Source of the DNA: Maniola hyperantus
Lineage: Eukaryota > Arthropoda > Insecta > Lepidoptera > Nymphalidae
Reading direction: 5' to 3'
DNA: 64,000 nt
Assembly (NCBI RefSeq): GCF_902806685.2
Contig: NC_048545.1
Span: forward strand, 13,973,926-14,037,925
A program made the translations under genes and the position numbers. Shown here piece after piece: positions 21,337-31,605 of the stretch. The notes beneath the pieces are model-generated. The model searched no databases. It worked only from the letters and a program-made list of their open reading frames with translations, and was not told the origin of the DNA. Every line of letters begins with the position of its first letter. Position 1 is the stretch's first letter.

Positions 21337-21905
21337 ACTTACTTATCTTGTAGGCTGTTTAGGCATGGCTCTCTTAACGATACAATTAAAAGAGCTCTTG
21401 CCACCATAAATATTCCTGCGCTCATTGAGCCGGCAGGGATTAGTCGGGATGATGGCAAGAGACCTGATGGATTGACGCTGGTTCCCTGGGAACGGGGACG
21501 GGCGCTAATGTGGGACGCAACTTGCGTTGACACATTGGCCCCGTGTCATATCAGGAAGACAGCATCAAGACCGGGAGCCGCAGCAGAAACAGCTGAAAAC
21601 GGCAAGCGGCGCAAGTATGCCTCTCTTATAGAGAGTTACATTTTTGTGCCGTTTGCCGTGGAGACCCTGGGGCCATGGAGTCTTAGTGCTAAAAATTTTT
21701 TACGAGACATTTCACCGCGATTAATAGCCTCATCTGGTGACAGAAGGGCTGGCTCATTTTTTGCGCAACGGATCAGCCTGGCTGTCCAGCGCGGAAATGC
21801 AGCCAGTATTCTTGGCACCATTCCACGCGGTCATGATTTATATAGTAATAAGATAAGGCTAGCTTTAAGTTTTATTGTAATATTAAAAAAAAAAAAACTT
21901 ACTTA
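21337..21905 (+). mobile_element. 5'-truncated LINE with poly(A) and ACTTACTTA duplication
   Basis: The element body (21346-21896) is flanked by the 9-bp direct repeat ACTTACTTA (21337-21345 and 21897-21905) and ends in ~13 A residues. Together with the copy at 15788 this shows a LINE-type retroposition mode. Confidence 0.88.
21346..21885 (+). pseudogene. LINE ORF C-terminus with RPD-type endonuclease-like domain (5'-truncated)
   Basis: Part of an open 210-codon frame whose first ~16 codons belong to flanking host DNA. The element part begins with a Cys/His stretch (CRLFRHGSLND) typical of the end of a zinc-finger motif. It continues with a GKRPDG motif, LTLVPWERG, WDATCVDT, an Ala-rich region, VETLGPW and AQRISLAVQRGNAASILG. 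An RPD motif followed by an acidic residue about 15 positions later resembles the restriction-like endonuclease of some non-LTR retrotransposons (R2-like signature). Assignment of clade and catalytic residues is inference. The frame runs through to the stop near the poly(A) without interruption, but the RT part is missing. A diverged, broken relative is at 53461-53970. Confidence 0.7.
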
Positions 21906-22099
21906 CAAATGTTTGATAAAGCATATTTAACATGACAAATGAGATATACAGGGTGTTACCAGAACGCTAGCAAAAACTTAGCGTTATTTTATTTCATTTT
22001 ATTTTATTCATTTATTTGTAATCAACAGCGTTAACAGATAATATAATTTTACATTTCAGACTTAAAATAAGACCAAATAGTTATTGTTATACCTACTAG

Positions 22100-22322
22100 C
22101 TGATGCCCGCGACTTAGTCTGCGTGGAATTAGGTTTTTAAAAATCCCGTGGGAACTCTTTTATTTTCCGGGAAAAAAGTAGCCTATGTCACTCTCCAGGT
22201 CTTTATTTATCCATGAAAAAAATCACGTCAATCCGTTGCACCGTTGCGACGTGATTGAAGGACAAACCAACAAACCAATAAACCAACAAACAAACACATT
22301 TTCGCATTTATAATAAGGGTAC
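22100..22322 (-). mobile_element. Helitron-like element, group B
   Basis: Plus-strand CTAGCTGATGCCCGCGACTT start, CCCGTGGGAACTCTTTTATT, GTTGCACCGTTGCGACGTG and CGCATTTATAATAAGGGTA end. Confidence 0.65.
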
Positions 22323-22539
22323 CTACTGAAGTACCTTAACACAATCCAATACCAATAACTATTTGCCTTATATTGTAATTCTAGTGATTTAGTATTTTTC
22401 GAATTCGCAATGTATAAGGTGCAAAACTCGGATCAATGCCCCACCTATTCACTATTGACTCCGAGTGGCCTACTACGCAACGTTCGTTGACCTCTAACAT
22501 CAGTCAGATACTTTATTTGCAATATATCTATTTTGACGA

Positions 22540-22871
22540 CCTCCCTGGCGCAGTGGTGAGCGCTGTGGTCTAAATAGTGGGAGGTCCCGGGTTCGATTCC
22601 TGGCAGGGGTTTGGAATTTTATAATTTCTAAATTTCTGGTCCGGTCTGGTGGGAGGCTTCGGCCGTGGCTAGTTACCACCCTACCGGCAAAGCCGTGCTG
22701 CCAAGCGATTTAGCGTTCCGGTACGATGCCGTGTAGAAACCAAAGGGGTATGGGTTTAATAAAAACTGCCATACCCCTTCCAGGTTAGCCCGCTATCATC
22801 TTAGACTGCATCATCACTTACCACCAGGTGAGATTGCAGTCAAGGGCTAACTTGTATCTGAATAAAAAAAA
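22540..22871 (+). mobile_element. SINE family B, full length (tRNA-derived)
   Basis: Head CCCTGGCGCAGTGGTGAGCG (A-box-like) and GGGTTCGATTCCTGGC (B-box). The body follows with GGTCTGGTGGGAGGCTTCGG, CGGCAAAGCCGTG, GGTACGATGCCGTG, TAATAAAAACTGCCATACCC and CATCATCACTTACCACCAGG, then a poly(A)-like tail. Other copies: 34040, 38354, 41543 and 62907 (+), 8609 (-). Confidence 0.88.
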
Positions 22872-23194
22872 AATATCATAAACTTTTACAAAATATAGAT
22901 TTTTATTATTTTTTCGCGTTTTTTTGTGGTATCATATCAGTACTGTCTTGCTAGCTATGTATTTTTGCTAGCGTCTGGTTACACCCTGTATACTTAGTAC
23001 CAAAATCAGTGCTATAGATTCTTTGCTGTGCTAGAAACGTAATAACGGTTCTTCGAGTCCACAAAAGTTTTTTACGAATTCATTTCCGTGATCAGCTATT
23101 GCATCATTAATACGTTAGAGTTTTACAGTAGTTATCTTTCGCTAAGCAAGGAAACGAAACTGCCAAAAATAAGTCAGTAGTATGTAACTAAAAA

Positions 23195-23540
23195 ACCGGC
23201 CAAGTGCGAGTCAAGCTCGCGCAGTGAGGGTTCCGTGCTACAGTCGTATTTTTTCGACATTTTGCACGATAATTCAAAAACTATGATGTATAAAAATAAA
23301 TAAAAATCTGTTAGAATGTACAGGTGAAGACCTTTGATATGATATCCCACTTGATATAGTCACTCACTTCGAAAGTTGAAAATACTAATTATTAGTTCAT
23401 GACCACAATTTTTTTTTGTGTGATCTAACCCTAAATTCACGGTTTTCAGTTTTTCCCCAAATGTCAGCTATAAGATCTATCTACCTGCCAAATTTCATGA
23501 TTCTAGGTCAACGGGAAGTACCCTGTAGGTTTCTTGACAG

Positions 23541-23571
<31 letters not shown>

Positions 23572-23625
23572 ACAAAGTGATCCTATAAGGGTTCCGTTTT
23601 TCCTTTTGAGGTACGGAACCCTAAA
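23195..23625 (-). repeat. Dispersed repeat family A, full length
   Basis: Plus-strand CCGGCCAAGTGCGAGTCAAG start, GAGGGTTCCGTG, AAAAATCTGTTAGAATGTAC, CTAGGTCAACGGGAAGTACC, (GACA)n and GGTACGGAACCCT end. Confidence 0.78.
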
Positions 23626-24088
23626 AACTACTTAAATCAATTTGTTGTACGAAAAGTAACTTTGACAACCCTAATTAATTGATGAAGCTGTAAAAATGTA
23701 CCATGTCTGTTTCTTGGCCTATTTTCTTTGAGGCTTTTTGAATTGTTTCAGTAAATCTGTACTTTTTACTCCTACGTTTTTCTGCTGTGTTGTTTTACCG
23801 TTTTCATTTCTGTTTTTTTTTTACTTTTTTTTAGTTAATTAACGTCTTAATTAAGGAGGGATAAAGCTTCAATATTTTTGGGCACAAAACAATTTCAGTA
23901 GGATACCTATTTTATGTACTTGCAAAATACATTGACACTTTATCCAGTGGCGTACATATGGCTTATAGCCAGGGTAAGCAGTTGTTAAATAGAAACCCAT
24001 TTACAAGCAGGTCCTAAAATAAAATAAGCATCAATCCATTATGAGTAGGGCGAGCACTGATTTAATCCTCTATGAACTGCACGTCATC
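23626..24088. other. No gene seen
   Basis: AT-rich sequence with long T runs near 23815. No supported coding or repeat feature. Confidence 0.45.
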
Positions 24089-24358
24089 TCATCACCGGCC
24101 CCACTACTGAGCATCAGGCTCCTTTTAGAATGAGAAGTGTTCAGGCCGTACCTTCCATAGTCCACCATGCAAATGCGGATTGGCAGACTTCACACACATT
24201 TGAAAACATTATGGAGATCTCGGCATGCAGGTTTCCTCACGACGTTTTTCTTCACCATTAAAGCGAATGATATTATAAACTCCGATAAGGTGCGTGCCTG
24301 GCATCGATCCCTGACCTCCCGAGTAGGATTCTTAACCACTAAACTATCACGGCTATCA
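24089..24358 (-). mobile_element. SINE family A, diverged full-length copy
   Basis: Reverse-strand copy from the ATCATC-type tail to the tRNA-like head (plus-strand AACCACTAAACTATCACGGC). Many substitutions make it an older insertion than those at 16227 or 19783. Confidence 0.75.
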
Positions 24359-24395
24359 AGTCCCTTTTACTTGCATCTTTTAGAAATAGTAAGTA

Positions 24396-24616
24396 CTAGA
24401 TGATGCCCGCGACTTCGTCCGCGTGGATTTAGGTTTTTTAAAAACCCCGTGGAAACTCTTTAATCTTCCGGGATCAAAAGTGGCCTATGTCCTTCCCGGG
24501 GATGTAAGCTAACTCTGTACCAAATTTCATCAAAATCGGTTGAACTGTTGGGCCGTGAAAAGCTAGCAGACAGACAGACTTAGACAGATACACTTTCGCA
24601 TTTATAATATTAGTAT
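24396..24616 (-). mobile_element. Helitron-like element, group B variant
   Basis: Starts CTAGATGATGCCCGCGACTT and ends ACTTTCGCATTTATAATATT. The middle differs from other B copies (CTAACTCTGTACCAAATTTC and GTGAAAAGCTAGCAGACAGA), a version also seen at 43060-43150. Confidence 0.62.
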
Positions 24617-24879
24617 GGAGTATAGATAATTCACGAGCGAGCTTTCAAATTTATTTAGCTTTTCAGCATTATTAATTTAGACGCCTGCCCTAATTTGTTA
24701 TCTGTTATATTTGGAATGAAAAATGTAAATCCGTGCCAGCAGACAAATTGAGGTATTTTACAAGATATCTATAGTTAGACGAATTTGAGACAAATTCATA
24801 GTTGAGCCCTGTTCAAATTGTAACTAAAATAAAGCAAAACAAAGGCTGCAGACAGTATGTCGACATAATATTTGTCTTA

Positions 24880-25040
24880 TAAGTCCCGCAAAATGGTATT
24901 GCGCTGGAACCAAGTCTCATTAACATCGAAATGACGTCATTTTGACGTCAGCCGAAATAAAAATATACCATCAGCTCGAAACTTATAGTGCTGACGTAAC
25001 TAAAATGGCGGCCACACGCATTAGCAATTTGCGGGACTTA
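24880..25040. mobile_element. MITE with TAAGTCCCGCAAA terminal inverted repeats
   Basis: A 161-bp element with ends TAAGTCCCGCAAA and TTTGCGGGACTTA, flanked by TA on both sides. The interior contains ATGACGTCATTTTGACGTCA. A decayed second copy in the opposite orientation is at 39027-39168. Confidence 0.72.
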
Positions 25041-25042
25041 TA

Positions 25043-25404
25043 GCCTATATTCTGTGAATCTGTACAGCATACTTTGACTTTATGATAATTTTTTTTTAAT
25101 TATAATTATAGAATATATATTTATTATTATAATTATAAAAATAGATTGTTACGGCTATACTCACGTATTCTCACTTACTTATACGTACTCACTCACGATA
25201 ACACTAAAATAATTTCTTTACATACGTAAGATTAATAGGGTATTTTATTACCCAATAGATATTTATTACCAAATAAAGTGTCTTAATTTGATCATAAAGT
25301 GATAATAAACTACCAAATATTTACAAAAGTTTTATTCGATCGATAAGTGCAATAAAAATGCATTTCACTAAAATTACAAAACGAGGCAAGTGGTTATTGG
25401 TATT
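25043..25404. other. AT-rich DNA, no gene seen
   Basis: Includes an AT-only stretch around 25086-25145. No supported feature before the second LTR element. Confidence 0.5.
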
Positions 25405-25408
25405 GTAT

Positions 25409-25669
25409 ATTTAGGTACGGAAGTAAAATTCAATTAAAAACACACAATTTATTAACACAAAACCACTTTTACAATTATCAAACTTTTAATGATTGGAACA
25501 AAATTTAACACGAAAGACACAAAAAGTAAAAGTCAGTAATAAAGAAAAACATAATTCAAACCAGACCACGATGAATACAGCACAAAAATCAGTAGCGAAA
25601 TGAGCCCAGTGCTCGCGCGCGCTCAGCTTTTATAGCTAAGCTCATTAAGAGAGGTGGCGTGACCTAAGA
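25409..25669 (-). repeat. LTR of the second element (3' copy)
   Basis: A 261-bp LTR. On the minus strand it holds CTATAAAAGC (plus strand 25628-25637) as a probable TATA box and AATAAA near the end of the transcript as a polyadenylation signal. A C-terminal coding tail runs into it. Confidence 0.85.
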
Positions 25670-25911
25670 CGGCCTCTCCTGACTATGCGGCGTCCTCGCC
25701 CGCCAAAATAGCCAGAAAAGGTCGTGAGATCTTCTCTGCGGAGACTTGCAGCTGGTGCCGCAACGCTGTCGGCGTGCGGTGCGCGAGGGGAGACCGGTGA
25801 GGAGCTCGCCGAATGGAGCGATGCCTCTGCCTCTACCGCGTAAGGTGCCGGGGCAGACTCAGGTGCGGAAGGGGGACCAGCACCTGGGCCAACTACTTCA
25901 TAGTCATCACC
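25645..25911 (-). CDS. Pro/Ala/Arg-rich C-terminal tail frame ending in the LTR
   Basis: An 89-codon open frame (including stop) from GGTGATGACTATGAAGTAG to a TAA inside the LTR. It is acidic at first, then Pro/Ala/Ser-rich, then GGRGRR and basic (RRGRLRSRHLS). The sequence just upstream on the minus strand reads CTAATTTCAG/GTGATG, a possible splice acceptor. It may be the last exon or tail of the element's own polyprotein. No domain is recognised and no start codon is evident. Confidence 0.35.
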   Translation of the reverse strand, partial: GDDYEVVGPGAGPPSAPESAPAPYAVEAEASLHSASSSPVSPRAPHADSVAAPAASLRREDLTTFSGYFGGRGRRIVRRGRLRSRHLS

Positions 25912-26100
25912 TGAAATTAGCTTCGATATAGCACAACTCCATAGCTATAAATGGTAACACAATTCGAAATGCGACTTAGTATTAGCTAGACATGTAGGTG
26001 AATCATTTAGTTTTATGGGGTGTCCCTATCACCCAGAGGAGGTGACACCTAACAACCTATGAGACGTCTCAAACCTAGCGCGCGCTTCTTCTCGTCATCT

Positions 26101-26420
26101 TCAGACCGCCAGACTCGGGGAACGGTCTCAGACCGCCAGACTCGGGGAACGGTCTCAGACCGCCAGACTCGGGGAACGGTCTCAGACCGCCAGACTCGGG
26201 CAACGGTCTATGGAGCAGGAACTTGAGATGACCTTCATCAGACCACCAGACTCGGGCAACGGTCTCAGACCACCAGACTCGGGCAACGGTCTATGGAGCA
26301 GGAACTTGAGATGAACTTCATCAGACCACCAGACTCGGGCAACGGTCTCAGACCACCAGACTCGGGCAACGGTCTATGGAGCAGGAACTTGAGATGACCA
26401 TCATCAGACCACCGGGCTCG
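26101..26420. repeat. Minisatellite: 27-bp units in an 83-bp higher-order repeat
   Basis: Four 27-bp units (CAGACCGCCAGACTCGGGG…) start at 26101, 26128, 26155 and 26182. Then an 83-bp composite unit (two 27-mers plus a CTATGGAGCAGGAACTTGAG linker) repeats at 26209, 26292 and 26375. 27 bp is nine codons, so on the element's coding strand the array could have grown inside a reading frame. Confidence 0.9.
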
Positions 26421-26639
26421 GGCAACAGTCTATGAAAGTGCATCTCAACCAGCCACCGTTGAACTTCCCTTGAGGAGTAAAGCATTACCGTGATTTGTTT
26501 AGTCATAGCACAAAAATAGATGTCGTGGATCAGTCCGTCAGTAGATAAGTACGTAAGGGAGCAAGCAAGGCCTTTTTAGTAAGGAGGGTGAGAGTTTTGG
26601 GGCTATGATTAACAAAATCACGACTTTCATCTTCACCAC

Positions 26640-27960
26640 CACAAAGTAGTCAACAAGCTGAACTCACATTCGAAGAAAGTACCACACGCATCCGGGCACC
26701 ACTCTCCTTGCCAGGGCACCATGCCCTCCGCCGCCACCTGAGCGGTCTTGCCATACGACCCACTCAGCAGCTCCAGCTCGTAGCAGCCGATTCAGGACCT
26801 TGTGTGGGCCTCACATGCCAGAGTCAAACTTCCCCGTTGACTGGGAATACTTGATCACCAACACCATGCCTCCAGCCTTCAACACGCGAGGCGGACGACG
26901 ATTCTGGTTAGCATAGGCATCCTGCCGGGACTGATTTTACCTCAGCAGCTTACTTGCCCTGGAGCGTCACATTTCACGCCATGCCGGTCGATCAAGCCAT
27001 GCAGTTTCTGCAACCACATTGTTGTGTGCTGGTGAGGAACTCTGGAGACCTGCTTGTTTGATATACAAACCAGGCAGTGAACCACATGCTTGACTACGAA
27101 CTCACGTAGCCCAAGAAACCAGAAGTACTTCAGGATCAGGTCCAGAGTCTTTTCGACAAAGACTTGCAGCAGACTAAGACGGTATCACGAAAACCACGCT
27201 TCCGCTCCTACTGCTGAGTAGCGGTAATAGAGCGTAACACTTTAGTACACATACCGATGAGAGTCTAGCTGTCCCACTTACAGATACTCGACGAGCGTGT
27301 CCTGATCTGCGACCTGCACCATCTAAACCCAGTTGCTCGGCTTGGCGATGCCGTTGACTTAAAGGGTTGCAGATAGTCGCCACAACACATCATCGTGCGC
27401 TTTTAGTACTCAAAGGCGAAGATGAAGTCATAAATCCACTTACGGGTAACGCGCAGTAGCAGCAGCGCTCGGTGGCTGTGAAAGCGTTGTAGACGGTCAC
27501 ACCCTTAAACTGAAGACAAACCAAATGGTGGCGGAAGTGTTGACTGCCAACGCTTCTAGCACGTAGGAGTACTACCTACTCACTGCACCCTGGGTAAACC
27601 TTGCTAAAACAGGCGACCACACGCTTCTTGCCGTCGTTGTGGATCCACCTCAGCGCCGGGCCATAGCCGATGCTGCTGAAGTCAGTGTGCACCTCTGTTG
27701 GCAAATCTGTCAAGACTACCTTGGACTCAGTGGTGAGTCGCCGAGTGATGTCCTGAGATACCTTTTCCTGCTCTGGCCTCAATGAAAAGGAACCTCTTTT
27801 TCCGACAGACGTGCAAGGCAGGCTGTCTGGATAGCATACTCCTCAACGTAGCGCCTAAAGTACCCAGCTAGATCTTAGATTGCCAGATTTGTTTGATGTA
27901 CTCAAGGGGTAAGGACTTTACCTACGTTATGGCCTTATCTTAAAGACTCGGCCTCGCCTG
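26640..27960 (-). pseudogene. pol: Degenerate gypsy pol (RT thumb, RNase H, integrase pieces)
   Basis: Minus-strand reading gives, in order but in shifting frames: a RT thumb-like piece (…AGYFRRYVEEYAI…) near 27880; EQEKVSQDITRRLTTE and VHTDFSSIGYG…RVVACFSK (RNase H start) at 27576-27782; RNase H remnants to about 27370; a CLVC zinc-binding piece of integrase near 27060; and a basic C-terminal piece (QNRRPPRVLKAGGMVLV) near 26890. The integrase catalytic core between the last two is missing. Many frameshifts and stops. It cannot supply enzyme activity. Confidence 0.72.
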
Positions 27961-28429
27961 ACCCTAACAAATGAATCTGATCAAAATGGCAAAATCGGAA
28001 ACAATCGGTAACGGGAATTATCAGATTTTCTAAAAGAGTTGAATCTACCCACGTTACATTATTTACGAACGCACTACAGTGCGTCACTGACTCGCATATT
28101 ATACGAAACACAAGTCCAAGACGGTATGCGTAGGTAACGTGATTTACTACAACACATACCTATCGAAATCATGGACACTAACTTTAAAAAAGAACATTCT
28201 CACCAATCAGCTCGTACAAGGGCTTGGCAGCGCTTGTATTGCCCCACGATGCGCATGGCATCGTGCCACAATACCAGTGAGCTGAAACGTTCACGAAGGG
28301 CGCCGACGCTTGGAGCAGCATGCACGGCTTGGCACCGAACACCAGTGAGCCACCATGCTCACGAGAGGCACCGTAGCCCGCAGCGGCGCACGCAGCGCAG
28401 TACCACCAGCGCGCCGTCTGGCTCGCCAA

Positions 28430-29000
28430 GAGCGCAGAAAGGCGCGGCAGCGGCGCGGCACGGCGCAGAAAGGCGCGGCAGCGGCGCAGCAACGCCAGCG
28501 CAGCGTCACGCTCGTGCAGAGCGCAGGAAGGCATGGCAGCGGCGCGGCACGGCGCAGCAACGCCAGCGCACCGTCACGCTCGTGCAGAGCGCAGAAAGGC
28601 GCGGCAGCGGCGCGGCACGGCGCAGCAACGCCAGCGCACCGTCACGCTCGTGCAGAGCACAGAAAGGCGCGACGGCGGCGCGGCACGGCGCAGCAACGCC
28701 AGCGCAGCGTCACGCTCGTGCAGAGCGCAGAAAGGCACGGCAGCGGCGCGGCACGGCGCAGCAACGCCAGCGCACCGTCACGCTCGTGCAGAGCGCAGAA
28801 AGGCGCGGCAGCGGCGCGGCACGGCGCAGCAACGCCAGCGCACCGTCACGCTCGTGCAGAGCACAGAAAGGCGCGGCGGCGGCGCGGCACGGTGCAGCAA
28901 CGCCAGCGCAGCGTCACGCTCGTGCAGAGCGCAGAAAGTCACGGCAGCGGCGCGGCACGGAGCAGCAACGCCAGCGCAGCGTCAGGCCAGAGCATAGCCA
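28430..29000. repeat. GC-rich tandem array, 68-bp unit
   Basis: Seven regular units (AGAAAGG or AGGAAGG anchor at 28525, 28593, 28661, 28729, 28797, 28865, 28933), preceded by irregular units at 28436 and 28467. The unit is nearly T-free on the plus strand, hence all three plus frames stay open. Because 68 is not a multiple of three, the same bases are read in rotating frames, so the 321-, 241- and 154-codon frames are not regarded as genes. It sits where gag would be expected in the LTR element. Confidence 0.9.
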
Positions 29001-30447
29001 GCCTCGCTCTCATGCAGAATTCCAAAGCCCGCAGCCAAGCGTGCAGCATTGCGTCGGAACATTCGAGAAAAGAAAGATAAATGTGAGCACTATGTTCGAC
29101 TATGTTCGACTATGTTCGAATCGTGTTCGAATATAAGTGTTTCCCAGTTGGTTTAGTACAGTCCTTATTACGACAGATCCACCTATTCATACAACGATCT
29201 AACACCACATGAAGACTGATTTCTAATCTTGTGGAAACTCAATTTGTTATCTCGTGGCAAAAATAATTGTTCAGCAAAAACTCATCTACCTACATTACGG
29301 TTACTCTTTTTACAAAAATAACAAACTGCATCAAAACCGATGTTTTTGGTTTTCGATAAGTTTTAACTTTTCGTACAGTAGGTACACTCTGTGATCCTAA
29401 TTTTCACTCAGAAAACAGCGTGATTGGAAAGTACTATGATTAAGACTACGCTTTCTAGTCTTAAACTGCGAATTTAAATTGCGGGTATCTTGGTGAGATA
29501 CTTCATGAAGTGACTAATGGACCGCCGTAGATGTTCTTAATCTCAATATCGACCTCTCGTGGGCACAGCGGAATAAATTCCGTTTTAAAATTGATCTAAG
29601 ACTGATCATAACAAAAACCTTTTGTACAAGTTCCACTTTACGAAACTACCTCCCGGCAATGCCATCGGTTGAGGTTACGAACATGATCAACTTTTTTACA
29701 CCGTGCATCAACATCATTAAAAATCGAGACCAAAAATAAAGACATCTACGTTCCACTAATAGTACGACACCGACTAGCACGCCTTTGTTCATTATTCAAT
29801 TTACGTGAATTACTTTTATACTTAAATCGATTAGCAGATTTAGACGACGGCATTATTAATACACAAAAACACGTAGGGTAGACGTGAAAACTTTTAGACA
29901 AAAATTCAATTTGGATAAACACACTTGAACTAGATACGTTCACGTGGCCAATACGTGCTTAGCCATAAAGCCAAAGGTATAGGTACTTGATTTTAAAGAT
30001 TTAATTTCAGTGACTTCATCTTGTGCGGAACAAGGTGCGGAAACGGGAGTGTTGCATTCTGTTTGAACGGTCACAGTGTTACAGAGACGATTAATATTAC
30101 ACTCGCGTGTAGTTACTACCGAGGTTAAACTATTTTCGACAAGTCTCGACACGTTTTACTATCGCGGAGTATTGAGTGTAACGTTTGGATAAAAACACGA
30201 CTAAGTGCGTGATCTCGCGACCTATATCTAGGCCCTGCTGTTTCACATCAACGTGGTCTGCTTCGAAAACTTCGAGTTTGATCACGGCACATCACGGCTA
30301 CGATCGATACGATACCCGCGATCCGACATTGTACAAGAAAAACAACAAAAATTTAAAGGTTAGAATTTTGTTCCAATTTAAGCAAACTGATTGTCAGTGA
30401 CTAGATTTTAACTATAGTGGGCTATTGAATAGGAATCCCAGTTCTGA
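29001..30447 (-). other. 5' internal region of the second LTR element
   Basis: No recognisable gag. A small minus-strand frame (29746-29943) has a basic, Ser/Arg-rich second half starting MPSSKSANRFK and could be a gag relic; this is unproven. The primer site next to the LTR is not canonical: TCAGAACTGGGAT on the minus strand recalls the inner part of a tRNA-Leu-complementary site. Confidence 0.4.
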
Positions 30448-30708
30448 ATTTAGGTACGGAAGTAAAATTCAATTAAAAACACACAATTTATTAACACAAA
30501 ACCACTTTTACAATTATCAAACTTTTAATGATTGGAACAAAATTTAACACGAAAGACACAAAAAGTAAAAGTCAGTAATAAAGAAAAACATAATTCAAAC
30601 CAGACCACGATGAATACAGCACAAAAATCAGTAGCGAAATGAGCCCAGTGCTCGCGCGCGCTCAGCTTTTATAGCTAAGCTCATTAAGAGAGGTGGCGTG
30701 ACCTAAGA
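30448..30708 (-). repeat. LTR of the second element (5' copy)
   Basis: Same 261-bp sequence as 25409-25669, followed by the GTAT duplication (30709-30712). Confidence 0.85.
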
Positions 30709-30730
30709 GTATTGTGTTTAGGTAGTATAA

Positions 30731-30773
30731 CAATAACGCTAAGTTTTTGCTAGCGTTCTGGTTACACCCTGTA
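30731..30773. repeat. Lone terminus of the TACAGGGTG TIR element
   Basis: AACGCTAAGTTTTTGCTAGC…GGTTACACCCTGTA matches the ends of the element at 21947-22990. No partner end was found. Confidence 0.65.
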
Positions 30774-31126
30774 TTAAGATTACGAAAGACTGTACGTACA
30801 GTTTCCGTACGTACACCCTGTATGTGTAGATTAATACAGAAAGTCTTACGTCTGCAGCCGTCCTAAGAACGTCGAGTCAAAATAAGACATTTTTAAACGT
30901 CCCTACACGTCCCTTGAACTCGTGGGGAGTGGATGTTTCGCATTAATCAAGATTTATGGCTCGTTTATATCCCTTAAATAGATTGCGAACTTCAAACGGC
31001 CAACTAAAGGAAAACTAAAAGGAAACTATCTTTCTCGTAGCTACAGTTTAATTAGTTGTATGTAGAAATTAATTAGGACGGGAAAAATGTTATAATTAAC
31101 CGTATGAACTTCTTAGAAAAGGCCTA

Positions 31127-31193
31127 TCATCGTCGTCTTCAACTGATAGACTTTCACAGCTGGATACAGATATATAGGTCTCTTGTATGGACT
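31127..31193 (-). mobile_element. RTE-type LINE 3' end relic
   Basis: Plus-strand TCATCGTCGTC…CAACTGATAG…ATAGGTCTCTTGTATGGACT corresponds to the (GATGAT) tail and the last coding block of the RTE-like family. Confidence 0.5.
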
Positions 31194-31382
31194 TTTTTTT
31201 TAATAGAGATAGCGAGCAAACGGCCGGTCACCAGATGTTAAGTGATTACCGCCGCCTATGAACATTTGCAGCACCAGAAGAACCGCCGGCCTTTTAGAAA
31301 TATGTTGGTCCGGCCCTTGAATAACCCCAAGTTGTAATTTAAAGGGAACACCGCCGAACGGAGTTGATTCCACAGTTTGCAC
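31193..31382 (-). mobile_element. Poly(A)-tailed LINE 3' end (family E)
   Basis: Minus strand ends …GGCGGTAATCACTTAACATC…, TTTGCTCGCTATCTCTATT and poly(A). Also present at 52713-52904 and, partly, at 45955-46080. Clade not determined. Confidence 0.68.
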
Positions 31383-31395
31383 TTTGCATGTGCAT

Positions 31396-31566
31396 AGAAA
31401 ACTACTGGACGGATCGGGCTGAAATGTGGCATGCAGATACTTAGCAATTATGACGTAGGTAGGCATCCAGTAAGAAAGATTTTTTGAAAATTCAACGCCT
31501 AAGCGGGTGAAATAGGGTTTTGAAATTTGTGTAGTCCACGCGGACGAAGCTGCGAGAATAAGCTAG
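31396..31566 (+). mobile_element. Helitron-like H1, 5'-truncated
   Basis: From AAAACTACTGGACGGATCGG to the hairpin (CGCGGACGAAGCTGCGAG) and CTAG then T. The GACT-rich 5' part is absent, apparently cut off by or fused to the LINE end beside it. Confidence 0.6.
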
Positions 31567-31605
31567 TTCTTCTCTAAAATCATAATCACAATGTATAATC
31601 ATTTA

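Larger units (their letters stand above)
21947..22990. mobile_element. TIR DNA element with TA duplication, carrying nested repeats
   Basis: Ends TACAGGGTGTTACCAGAACG…GCTAGCAAAAA and, in reverse complement, TACAGGGTGTAACCAGACG…GCTAGCAAAAA, each flanked by TA (21945-21946, 22991-22992). TA duplication and TACAGGGTG-type ends fit a Tc1/mariner-like MITE, but no transposase is present. It contains a Helitron-like copy and a SINE-B. A third copy of the same terminus lies at 30731-30773. Confidence 0.6.
25405..30712 (-). mobile_element. Second Ty3/gypsy-like LTR element, coding-defective
   Basis: Direct repeats of 261 bp (25409-25669, 30448-30708; constant offset 5,039) flanked by GTAT on both sides. 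Orientation is minus, shown by TATAAAAG and AATAAA signals in the LTR, a purine run (AGGAGAGG) next to the left LTR, and pol-like fragments read on the minus strand. LTR ends are not canonical TG…CA (TCTTAGGT…ACCTAAAT on the minus strand). LTRs look identical although the coding region is wrecked. This implies recent movement of an already defective copy, or LTR homogenisation. Confidence 0.8.

Noticed and set aside
22556..22616. Possible tRNA gene (A- and B-box visible)
   Set aside because: It is the head of SINE-B, attached to the SINE body and repeated at several sites; no proper cloverleaf end.
28171..29136. 321-codon plus-strand open frame (and overlapping 241- and 154-codon frames)
   Set aside because: All arise from the T-poor 68-bp tandem repeat; the same bases are read in three frames and no domain exists.
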